Source of the DNA: Acanthaster planci
Lineage: Eukaryota; Echinodermata; Asteroidea; Valvatida; Acanthasteridae
Assembly (NCBI RefSeq): GCF_001949145.1
Contig: NW_019091474.1
Coordinates: 586,421 to 602,692, forward strand
DNA: 16,272 bases
Direction: 5' to 3'
Positions 1 through 7,691 of this stretch are shown here, in pieces. A program made the position numbers and the translations under genes. The notes under the pieces were generated by a model that did no database searches, was not told the origin of the DNA, and saw only the letters and a list, made by a program, of their open reading frames with translations. Positions within the stretch are counted from its first letter, which is position 1. Every line of letters begins with the position of its first letter.

Positions 1-527
1 AACTTTTACTCTGATGAAATGAAATAAATTTTAACACATTGATACCGTTTCCCTAGTTTAATGCAGAAATACATGTACAAATATACATGTGTATTGTCCC
101 GGACAGATGTAAAAATTTAAACTCCTAGAGAGATGCGAAACTATTTCCATTGGTACAGTACATGTATTTTCTCCTGGTAGAGTATTTTCTCCTAGACGGA
201 TAGTGAGCATAAATATTGCTGAATTCAGCCTCTTAAACCTAAACCATGATGAGATGCATTCCCTGTGGTCAGATGGATTATTATCCTGCATATACTCAAG
301 TCTTGAGTCGGATATCTTCTGGTTTTTTTTGTGTTTTGTATCATAGGAAGTCATCCCTGCCCCTAAATTCCCCGTCCTAAGAGAAAACCCACAAAAATCA
401 CTGTCCAGATGTCAGAAAAGAAAGTCTTTATCTGTACATGTACCTTTGTATATTTCCCCGTGTTTTTATCATAAATTCTCTTCCGAGAAGTAAATAAGAG
501 ATCCTGTAAATTTGCTGGACATTGTAG
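1..527 (+). other. Intron upstream of exon 1 (partial)
   Basis: AT-rich non-coding sequence ending at the ATTGTAG acceptor. It contains three TACATGTA palindromes (70-77, 159-166, 435-442) and a small 18-bp-period duplication, GTATTTTCTCCT at 164-175 and again at 182-193. No exon-like stretch with GC-rich codon usage is visible. Confidence 0.7.
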
Positions 528-821
528 GAGCGCCTGCAGGTGGACCAGGCCCGCAGCCGCCTACAGCAGCTGGAGCAGGCCCACCTGGAAACGGAACGGC
601 AGCTGGAGGCCTGCCCCATTGGTGACACGGCCCGCAAGCAGGCCCTGCTGTTCCAATACCAGCGGGAGGCTGAGGGGCTGGAGCAGGAGCGCAAGCGCTT
701 TGAGGACCTTGAGTTCCAGCAGCTGGAGACAGAGGCCAGGATTGAGGAGGAGCGGGAGATCCTGGAGCAGGAGCTGACAGCCGAGGAGACCAAGGAGGAA
801 GAGAAGGTCAAGACCAGAAAG
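528..821 (+). CDS. PHLDB1/2: PHLDB-like exon 1 of window: first coiled coil
   Basis: This phase 0/0 exon of 294 nt encodes 98 residues (1-98 of the joined fragment), almost all charged helix rich in E, Q, R and L, as expected for the LL5 coiled coil used for dimerisation and partner binding. Residues 58-67 read FEDLEFQQLE, a signature of PHLDB1/2, followed by EARIEEERE. The acceptor is ...ATTGTAG|GAG and the donor AAAG|GTCTGT. The donor is not strong, but joining there gives a gap-free match to the vertebrate protein through the next exon, which also argues against the internal GT after position 806. The acceptor pyrimidine tract is weak; CTGCAG at 534-539 is a possible alternative acceptor that would drop four codons in frame. 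No start codon here is genuine because the protein continues upstream. Confidence 0.92.
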
Positions 822-1158
822 GTCTGTCAGTCTGCTGAGTGACGCTGCAATGTCTGCAGATTTCCATCAAGCATCAATAAAATACGACAGGCACCAATAG
901 TTTTTAGACAGGTCTTTTTGTTTTCAAACACGCTTACTTTCCCAAAGGAACGATGTGAAGAAAACACTCATCAATTTCACAAGATTTTTGTGTCATCAAT
1001 GTGCTGCTTCATGTAAGATTCCTCTTCAAGATGGGGATTCTGAGAAGAAACAGCATGGGGAACACTTGCACATACATGTACATACGAGTTCATGCAGGGT
1101 GCCATACCAAATTTTCGTCAGAATGCGCACAAGACCACATTTTTAAATGGTATTCAGA

Positions 1159-1380
1159 TGGGAGCCAATTTCACAGGGGTACTAAGCATACAAAATTTGC
1201 TAAAACAGAATATTTGCTAAATAAAAACAGGTTAGTAGTCAGTATGCCATGCTTCTTTATGGGTAGATGTTTTGCTTGCTGCTGGGTCTCGCCTAGTTCT
1301 TGCTTAATACATACATTACATGTACATGTAGCTAAGCAGTTTTAAAACTTACATGTAACAGGTCTGTGAAATTGGTCCCA
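1159..1380. mobile_element. MITE-like foldback element, GGGxCCAATTTCAC family
   Basis: The left end reads TGGGAGCCAATTTCACAGG and the reverse complement of the right end reads TGGGACCAATTTCACAGAC, an imperfect terminal inverted repeat with one base of length difference. The inside is AT-rich with repeated TTGCTAA words and no open frame, so the element is non-autonomous. Its ends resemble those of the element at 7414-7691, suggesting one family. Target duplications are not clear. The transposase family is unknown. Confidence 0.7.
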
Positions 1381-1590
1381 CATGTCTTTCATGTTTCGTT
1401 ATGACTGTTGATAGAGGTGCTTGTGTGCTGAATTCACATGTAAAGCAGTACTTTAATTGAGAATTTCACAAAGATGACAGCCTCAAAGGTAGTGAAAAGT
1501 CTTCAGACATTGAGTACTGGTACCATCAGTCAAAATTTTTTTTTTGCGTGAACTGTAGCAACGTCGTTTCCTTGTTGTCCACCCACTGCT

Positions 1591-1778
1591 AAGGCCGGTT
1601 TATTCTTGTGGCGAAAGCAAAGCAAACTTGTTGTCACAAAAATATTTAGCAAAATTCACTGGGGTTAAAATGTGATCCACTTTTGCGAATTCACGGCACC
1701 AGTATTTGTTGAGATTTCACACTTTTGCATACATGTACATGTATGTGTTTTCTTATGCGCCAAGAATGAACTGGCCTT
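1591..1778. mobile_element. Foldback element with AAGGCCGGTTTATTCTTG ends
   Basis: The left end AAGGCCGGTTTATTCTTGTG pairs with the right end CAAGAATGAACTGGCCTT (about 23 bp per arm with a few mismatches and one gap, including the GGCG/CGCC extension). The inside carries two overlapping TACATGTA palindromes near 1730-1743. It is a short non-coding inverted-repeat element, probably a decayed MITE. Target duplication is uncertain. Confidence 0.55.
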
Positions 1779-1984
1779 TAATCTCAAAAATACTTGTGAC
1801 TGGTATGGAAGTTTTGACAAGAAGTGACAAGTACTTGTGAAGCGCTCCATTTATACGAAGTTTATGACAAGTTGTTGAAGTAATCTGTCGTCAGTTGGTC
1901 TTGTGAGGTTGCCCGTGAAGGGCTTTGTTGCTTGTGAGGAATCATTAATCACAAAGTGCCAACTTGTGACCACCCTATGTCCAG

Positions 1985-2095
1985 GTGAATGTCACCGACA
2001 TTGACCAGCAGATGACCCATGTCATCAGCGACGCCAAGGTGAAGGCTGAGAGATTGGAACATGACCGGAAGAGTACGGAGCAGGAGCTGACCAAG
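1985..2095 (+). CDS. PHLDB1/2: PHLDB-like exon 2: coiled coil
   Basis: This 111-nt exon (37 codons, phase 0/0; residues 99-135) starts VNVTDIDQQMTHVISDAKVK and ends KSTEQELTK. Its acceptor is CTATGTCCAG|GTG and its donor ACCAAG|GTATGG. It continues the first coiled coil and matches in length the vertebrate segment following the FEDLEFQQLE signature, with the shared pattern ER-L---D--- in its second half. The sequence after the donor stays open to 2242 by chance, but loses the helical, charged composition immediately, which supports the exon end. Confidence 0.88.
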
Positions 2096-2684
2096 GTATG
2101 GCAGACATGCTTGTGCCCCGCCCTCCTCCACTACTGGACCATGCTCATAACCAGTGGGAGACTTTTGAGACACTTGGTGGCAGCAAACACACCAGTCCCA
2201 CATGACTGGTCTGTTAGTCTTTGTGTCATTGAGAGCAGGTTTTAGGACGAGAACCAGTGTGTGAACCAACATGAATGCCTACTCCAATCGTTTGCACTAT
2301 GGGCCTGCTTTTTCGTACGGATCTGGACTGTGATCAGTGATCCTGGAGCTGGTTCCTGCTATCCAGTAGGCAGGTCAATGAACCAACGACAGATCACTGA
2401 TCCGGATCCACATGAAGCAAACAGGCCCTATGATGCCCGGTTCAAATGACATCATTCTTCAAATTTTACTGCATATCGCCCTAGCCTGATTATAAATGTG
2501 GACAGTTGACTGGCCACTTTGTCAATCCTGCTTGCGTTCAAAATGGAGCATTTTCACATTGGGAGGCCATCCTCGTGCCGAGTGAAATTATACACCTGCA
2601 TCGCTATTAAACAAAGAGGTTTAACCAACTTGGTGTTGTGAACATATTCCTGCCATAGTATTGTTTTGTTTTCTGTCCTGCTAG
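2096..2684 (+). other. Intron 2 (589 bp)
   Basis: Intron between exons 2 and 3. Its centre is the foldback element at 2301-2428. A short hairpin, ACCAGT...ACTGGT, lies near 2191-2210. The open frames here are short and lack exon-like composition. Confidence 0.8.
2301..2428. mobile_element. MITE-like foldback element, GGGCCTG ends
   Basis: The left end GGGCCTGCTTTTTCGTACGG pairs with the right end, whose reverse complement begins GGGCCTGTTTGCTTCATGTG. Further in, GATCAGTGATC (left) and its counterpart GATCACTGATC (right) extend the arms to roughly 50 bp. TAT flanks both sides (2298-2300 and 2429-2431), a possible 3-bp target duplication as seen for PIF/Harbinger-type elements. There is no coding capacity. 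Confidence 0.65.
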
Positions 2685-2783
2685 GAGAAGGAGCGATTGG
2701 CTAGCATTGAGAAGGAATATAACGGCTTGGTGATGTACTACTCCAGGAAGTCGACGGGAGAACAGGAGGAGACGTCGGAACTG
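2685..2783 (+). CDS. PHLDB1/2: PHLDB-like exon 3: end of first coiled coil
   Basis: This 99-nt exon (33 codons, phase 0/0; residues 136-168) begins EKERLASIEKEYNGL, which corresponds to the vertebrate EKEKLTxLERRYxxL stretch where the first coiled coil ends. It then becomes a polar linker ending ETSEL. The acceptor is TCCTGCTAG|GAG and the donor CTG|GTAAGA, which is close to consensus. Confidence 0.9.
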
Positions 2784-5133
2784 GTAAGAATGCAATAATG
2801 TGTAAAGGAAACTTTTCACTCTTCTTTTAACAGTGGCTGTAGTCATGGTAACTGTAGTGTGGCTTCTCATTTCTATAGTTACATGTTTGGCATTGTACAG
2901 TGAGCATTGCCGTTCTATACAATGTTGCAGATCCTGCAGTAGGTCATTGACCGTACACTGCTCAGAAAGTCCAGGGACCGTGCCTCATGGCTTTAGTCTC
3001 ACGATAATTGCCTTTTTCCTGTAATCTTATTTTTTTTATTCTTTTGGTAATTTTTTCCAGTCCAAACCTAACTTGACTTTCGGTTCTTTTGGTTATTCAT
3101 ACCCTGGAGGATTTGTTAAGGAAATCAAGTCTGAGATCCATTCATTTCAGACTGGTCTAGGTCCTGTTTTCAATGCTACGGTCTGGTGCAATAGAAGTAG
3201 ACAGCAACCAGGCTAGAATGCCGTAATGATATAGTCGCTTCCTATTATTATAAAGCTTTCATTGCATTGTGTGTGCTCTTGTATGTATTTGCTCAGTTGA
3301 TTTCTGCACATCATAGGTCTTGTGGCCTTGATACATGGCGGATCAACAGTTGATAATAAGAGAGTTACCGGTAGAAATGCAAATTTTCTCAGATCATCTG
3401 ATTCCCTTCATGTTTTCTTCACATGTTTGCCATTGGAGCTTGAAAATGTGCTGAACAGAATCGTAAGAGAGTTTGGAGTTTCCCCTGTTTGTTCTGAATT
3501 CCCAGACCCATGCCAGCTCTTTTCCTGTCGAATTTAATTTCACCGTCTTTTCTCATTCGTTACCTCTTATGTACACTGTTACAATTTAACAAACATTACA
3601 CAAAGATTGCCCAGACTGTCCAAGTTCTTTTCTGAATTCCATGGTGCATGCCTTCACTGGCATCTTCAGGTGCAATGCAACTCTCTTTGTCAGCTCTTGT
3701 GTACTGTACTCCGTTAACCACTTCGTGCTGGGGTTCCCGGTACCGGAGACCTTAGGTTTATATGCAAAGCCGGGGTGTCCGAAATCGGACCAAGGAGCAG
3801 GGCCTTGAAACAAGAGACTGTACTCGGAACAAAAGACTGAGCTGCTGGGAATTTTTCAGTTGTCAATGGCGGAGGTAATCCACTATTGTTTTGAAACAGT
3901 ATACCAGCATTTGTGGTATTCAGTGCGAGTGGATTACGATAGGGGACAAAAGCGCTCCAGTGCTCCAGCGATGAGCGATACAATACCGCTGCACACTAAT
4001 TTTGAAAAGCATGCTACTGCTGCTGCACGCTAATTTTGATTTTTTAAATTTGAAAAGACACCAGCAGCGCACTGGGCCAATTTCAGGAGCAAAAGAAAAT
4101 TACGTCACACCGCACAATCTGTGCCCTCTTTACAAGGCAGCAGGGCAGGTCTGCATGAAATACTCGGGCATCAATACATGTTGCCTGTCAGATTAGAGTA
4201 GCCACCAGACAGTCATTTGTGTAGGTACAAACATCCATGAAGTTATGAAGTTTGGTAGAATTTTGAAAATGGAAAGTCTTGAAAATCCCCCGGGAATTTG
4301 TCATGCAACTTCAATTTAGACCAGGCAGCATATGGTAAAAGACACTTTTTAATGTCCTTTTGAGGTTCAGAACTTGGTCCCTTTGTGCCAGATTCCCAGC
4401 ATGCAACCAGAGCTCTTTCCTTGTCTGTTTTTGATCTCTGATTAAGCTTCAGCCTCTTTTAGGGAATTCCAAGTTGCATGCCTGCTCAGCTCTCTTCGTT
4501 TCTAGTTTCAATCGTTGAGTGTTCTTTTCTATGGTAGAAGAAATAATTAGAACTCATCCAAATTCATTTATGTAGACCAAAGTCACGAGTGACTTGGAAG
4601 GACTTGGCCTTTTTTCCTGAATTCCCATCTGCATGCCTTAAGTACTGTCTCTCTAGTTTCAACCCTCGTTGAGAATAAACAACCAATGGTTGTTCATTTT
4701 CCAAGCATTGGCCTGCATGTACATGCCTAGAGTCCCTGGTGGTTTGGAAGAACATCTGACTTTCTTTCCTAATTTCCCAGTTGCACATCTGAAGAGGTCT
4801 GTCTTGTCCCTAGGTAGTTTCAATCCCTTGTTCCTTCTGCACCCTGTGAAGAAGATCCCAGAGTTGGCCAAGCGACAGAAGTTTTGTGTGGTTTGCCAGA
4901 ACTTCCACCTTCTCCCCTGAATTCCTACATGTAGTTGCATGGCTAATGAACTCTTATCATATCTAGTTTTAACACTTTAGTGTTCAGTTTCGAACCCGTA
5001 AGAAAATACTTGGGTTGTCAGCGCTGGGCAGTTGGAACAGCTTCCACCTTGTCCCCTGAATTCCTAGTTGCATGCGTTGAGAACTCTTGTCATATCTAGT
5101 TTCAGCCCCTGATTGTTCTTTTGTCCACCACAG
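2784..5133 (+). other. Intron 3 (2350 bp)
   Basis: Intron between exons 3 and 4. From about 2784 to 3480 it is ordinary AT-rich sequence with one weak exon-like stretch at 3061-3114. From about 3490 onward scattered copies of a GAATTCCxAxxxGCATGCC word appear, and from 4464 they become a regular ~150-bp array running into exon 4. The part 3720-4380 shows no other structure I can name. Confidence 0.75.
4464..5133 (+). repeat. Degenerate ~150-bp tandem array abutting exon 4
   Basis: Five units begin with GAATTCC or a variant at 4464, 4619, 4770, 4919 and 5058 (spacings 155, 151, 149, 139). Each unit reads roughly GAATTCCxAGTTGCATGC, a CTCTxxT stretch, TCTAGTTTCAA and then a T-rich tract such as TGTTCTTTT; most are preceded by a GGAAxACTTCCACC-like lead. 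In the last unit this tract is the working 3' splice site of exon 4, 76 bp after the core. At the same offset the earlier units carry sequences like the first exon 4 codons: AAGAAGATCCCAGAGTTGGC at 4849, AAGAAAATACTTGGG at 5000 and AAGAAATAATTAGAACT at 4538 (the unit at 4619 is more rearranged). These read as tandem duplicates of an intron-exon boundary with the exon part decayed. Confidence 0.75.
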
Positions 5134-5386
5134 AGGAAGATCAGGGAGCTGGCCGAGCGCCGGTTGCGCCTGCAGCCCGAGATGTCACTCAGTGACGAGT
5201 TCCTGGCCAAGCGCAAGTACAACTCGCTGCCCCGGGAGGCCAAGGGGGAGGGCAAGGCCCCGCCCAGCGACGCCTCCCCCAGCCCCTCCCAGGTCTCCCC
5301 AGCCTCCTCCCACAGCAGCCTGCCCAGGAAGGGGGACACCCTGGGGGACATTGAGCGACACCGACGGATGACCCTGGAGGAGAAAG
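5134..5386 (+). CDS. PHLDB1/2: PHLDB-like exon 4: Ser/Pro linker with LL5 box
   Basis: This exon of 253 nt is phase 0 at its start and phase 1 at its end (residues 169-252 plus the first base of 253). It opens RKIRELAERRLRLQPEM, passes through a Pro/Ser-rich linker, then reads SLPRKGDTLGDIERHRRM, which corresponds to the vertebrate SLPRNLAATLQDIETKR segment. It is very GC-rich with mostly C or G third positions. The acceptor TTTTGTCCACCACAG|AGG has a good pyrimidine tract; the donor is AAAG|GTAGGG. The exon starts inside the last unit of a ~150-bp tandem array (see repeat entry), and four units upstream carry decayed copies of its opening codons. The opening RKIRELAERR part has no clear vertebrate match, so it may be lineage-specific. 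Confidence 0.9.
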
Positions 5387-5575
5387 GTAGGGTGGATGAA
5401 AGCAAAAATGGGATGAGAGTCAAACCTCTCTGATTTACATTTGATGCACGATACAAAAATGGACGCACCCTCTATTGTGTCCTGTGTATGGAATTGTGTA
5501 AGCCTAGGTGTGAAAAAGAAGAAGTATTGAAAGCATTGAGTTATTTGTTTTCTTTTTTTTTCCTGATCACTGAAG
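5387..5575 (+). other. Intron 4 (189 bp, phase 1)
   Basis: Shortest intron of the window, from GTAGGG to a T-rich tract and CACTGAAG. Nothing else is visible in it. Confidence 0.88.
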
Positions 5576-5954
5576 GAGACCAGCTCATTGAGGAGGAACG
5601 AAACCGTCTGGAACTGTTGTGTCGCCAAGCCACCAAGGAGGCCAAGCTCCAGTGGGAGGAGAAGAAGCAACGGGAGCAGCAACAACTGCTGGCGCCTGGC
5701 TCCCCACGAGCCACCGCCGCCAAGGGCATTAACTTCAGCCCCAGCAGCTCGCTGTACAGCACGCCACGCCAGTCGGCTGGCTCAGCGACGCACCCTAGCA
5801 GCGTCGATTCACTGGGTGCTGCAGCAGCGGCGGTCACGGCGGTCTCGAGCAGTGACTGCGCCAGCGTCTCCAGCTTCGAGAGCATCGAGGGACACCTGGA
5901 AACCTCTGGCGTGTACTCGGGGAACTCCACTCCTTCCAGAACCTTCAGTACAGG
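5576..5954 (+). CDS. PHLDB1/2: PHLDB-like exon 5: helical box plus Ser/Ala-rich linker
   Basis: This 379-nt exon (phase 1 to phase 2; residues 253-379, both end codons split) completes the codon for KGDQLIEEERNRLELL, which mirrors vertebrate KGQQVIEEQRRRLAEL. It then gives a short charged helix (KEAKLQWEEKKQREQQQ) and a long low-complexity linker with an alanine run and many serines. Near the end it has ESIEGHLETSGVYSGNSTPS, comparable to the vertebrate pre-coiled-coil serine-rich region, probably phosphorylated and disordered (inference). The acceptor follows a T-rich tract (CACTGAAG|GAG); the donor is ACAGG|GTGAGC. Intron phase 1 shared with exon 4 restores glycine in KG, which confirms the junction. 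Confidence 0.92.
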
Positions 5955-6840
5955 GTGAGCCTTATTTTTTACCCGTCCAACTGGTATGGGCTGGTCCCTT
6001 TACACTGCTGTGTTTGAAACTGATTCTTGTGTATGAGTGTTAGAATTCTATGAAAACAGGCAGTTCCCCCATTCAACAACGGGCAACATTACTGTGTATT
6101 AACGTTTGCCTACTGGGTAAAAACCCACTGGCATCTAGATACCAGACACCTTAATCCATTCTTGTTAGTCAAGAGTCTGTGTGCATCACAGAACGCAGAA
6201 TTCGCCACATGTGCACCAAGTCCATATAAGGAGATTCTCCTGGACCACTTGCACAAGGAATATACCATAAAGTGGATGGGGGTGTTTGGGAAAATGAAAG
6301 TAAAATTCTTTACCAAAATCCTTTGAAATATATCGTACATGTATACTGACTTCTTTTTGCTTCTCTGACTTACACAATATTTATGAATGAAAATAAATGT
6401 GTGTTTGGTCAGTCTTGCGGTGACAACATCAGTCACGTCCATTCTCCTGAACACACCTTAAAACCAGCCAAACTCATATTTATGCCCGTAGTCATAATTT
6501 CATGTAAACTCCAGGAAAGTGTTTAACCCCTTCATGCTGGGATTCTTTTGACCGTGACTGCTGGGCTGTGGTATGCCCAGTATGCAAAGCTCTGTCCAGC
6601 AGCAGGCCCCATTGAACCAGCAGCTGCATGGTGAATAGACTGTATGTATGGTATGCACTAATCCTCACACAAAGCCACGGCTGTGGACAGCTCCCAGTAT
6701 GAAGGGGTTGAAACAAGTTGGTATTTGTTTCACCTTTAAAAAAACATCCTTGTGATGGGCTTCCAACTGATAGGAAGGGGTAAGCCGTCTGAGGTGTTTA
6801 TGAATGTCTTAAAACAGGTCCCATCTTTTCTTGTACCCAG
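5955..6840 (+). other. Intron 5 (886 bp, phase 2)
   Basis: Intron between exons 5 and 6. It contains the TTAA-flanked foldback element at 6527-6707 and one TACATGTA at 6336-6343. No other structure stands out. Confidence 0.8.
6527..6707. mobile_element. piggyBac-type MITE, TTAA-CCCC ends
   Basis: Sixteen-base terminal inverted repeats, CCCCTTCATGCTGGGA on the left and the complement of CCCCTTCATACTGGGA on the right (one mismatch), enclose 149 bp of non-coding sequence. The left flank is TTAA (6523-6526) and the right TTGA (6708-6711), consistent with a TTAA target duplication with one later change. TTAA targets with CCC termini are the hallmark of the piggyBac superfamily. There is no transposase, so the element would have been mobilised in trans. 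Confidence 0.75.
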
Positions 6841-6937
6841 GCCCAGCTTCACCAAGGAGGAGCGGGAGAAGCTGGCCGAGATGGAGCGCCTCCTCAGGGA
6901 GGCCCAGGCAGAGAAGCAGGCCCTCCTCAACCAGCAG
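6841..6937 (+). CDS. PHLDB1/2: PHLDB-like exon 6: start of second coiled coil
   Basis: This 97-nt exon (phase 2 to phase 0; residues 379-411) reads GPSFTKEEREKLAEMERLL and then REAQAEKQALLNQQ. It matches vertebrate GKIEEMEKMLKEAHAEKNRL. The acceptor is CTTGTACCCAG|GCC. The donor CAG|GTACCC is followed 36 nt later by a stronger in-frame donor (separate entry). Using the first donor gives a gap-free match to the vertebrate coiled coil across exons 6 and 7, so I take it as the default. Confidence 0.9.
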
Positions 6938-6973
6938 GTACCCACAAAACCACGCCCACAAACCCAACCCCTC
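6938..6973 (+). other. Candidate alternative exon-6 extension (12 codons)
   Basis: Directly after the exon 6 donor lies an open 36-nt stretch ending at CTC|GTGAGT, a near-consensus 5' splice site and stronger on the intron side than the upstream CAG|GTACCC. Use of it would add VPTKPRPQTQPL without changing frame. A proline-rich insert at this point would interrupt the second coiled coil. There is no transcript evidence here; the site pair and frame are seen, the splicing is inferred. Confidence 0.35.
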
Positions 6974-7413
6974 GTGAGTTGATTCAATCCCCTCCTTTGG
7001 AAGGGGTGTTTTTCCTCCTTTTTCGCTGTTTGCCGGGTGATTGCACCGCAAAGACCAGAATGCTACCATCGCATTGCTGTGTCACGCTCCTGCAAGAAAG
7101 AAGGCTTGTACATGTAGTTTGCTGTAGAGCTCCTGAAATACCAGTGTGTGATCTTTCTGCTTGAATTTGGATCTTATGAAAGAACATTATATTTTCTTAA
7201 GGATTACGTAATCATCTCCACCGATACAAACCACAATGATTTACCATTTCACAATGATCTGAAGTTGGATTATCCTCAACTGTCTCCAGCAGAAAAATCA
7301 CATCAAAAGGTTTCTGAGGAGAGTAGGCCACAACGTTTCTGGTCATGTAAATGGTGTTTTTTCATATATTCCACAAATTCATCATTGAAGCAGAACAGCT
7401 CAACTTGCTCTCA

Positions 7414-7691
7414 GGGCCCAATTTCACGGAGCTGCTTAACAGTTGGCAGGAAAGTTGTGCTAATTTCAGCAGAAAATATCCTAGCCTTAGGCTCTATTTC
7501 ATGGCAATGCTAGGCGTAGTTGTGCTAATAGTTGTGCACACATAGATATTTCTATCCTCATGCCACAAACTTTAAGCAAGTTTTTCCTCCAAGGTTAGCA
7601 TATCTTGGGCTGTGCTTACTGTCTCCATGAAATACGCTGAGCCTTTGTAAGTGTGAAATGGTGTGCTAAGCAGCACCATGGAATTGGGCCC
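7414..7691. mobile_element. MITE-like element, GGGCCCAATTTCACGG ends
   Basis: The left end GGGCCCAATTTCACGGAGCT and the reverse complement of the right end, GGGCCCAATTCCATGGTGCT, form imperfect inverted repeats of about 29 bp ending in CTGCTTA. The 278-bp body has internal TTGTGCTAA and GTGCTAAG words and no coding frame. The ends resemble those at 1159-1380. I remember similar GGGCCCAATTTCAT termini as a common dispersed repeat of marine invertebrates, which is memory rather than a search. Confidence 0.75.

Larger units (their letters stand above)
822..1984 (+). other. Intron 1 (1163 bp)
   Basis: Intron between exons 1 and 2. It holds two foldback elements (1159-1380, 1591-1778) and seven TACATGTA palindromes, some overlapping. 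The remainder is AT-rich with the words ACTTGTGA and TTGTGA recurring between about 1790 and 1975. No coding signal is apparent on either strand. Confidence 0.8.

Noticed and set aside
428-811. Minus-strand 127-residue serine-rich open frame
   Set aside because: It is the antisense of the coiled-coil codons of exon 1 (CTG, GAG, CAG read in reverse as Cys/Ser/Leu); no family resemblance.
3715-3990. TTAACC at 3715 as the start of another TTAA-flanked element
   Set aside because: No matching inverted terminus or second TTAA was found downstream.
5185-5685. Long minus-strand open frame opposite exons 4 and 5
   Set aside because: It spans an intron and two GC-rich exons, is Leu/Gly-rich low complexity with no domain, and is explained by the antisense of Glu/Ser/Ala-rich coding sequence.
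5588-6043. Alternate-frame plus-strand open stretch over exon 5
   Set aside because: Arg/Pro-rich shadow of the true frame; the true frame matches PHLDB at both splice junctions.
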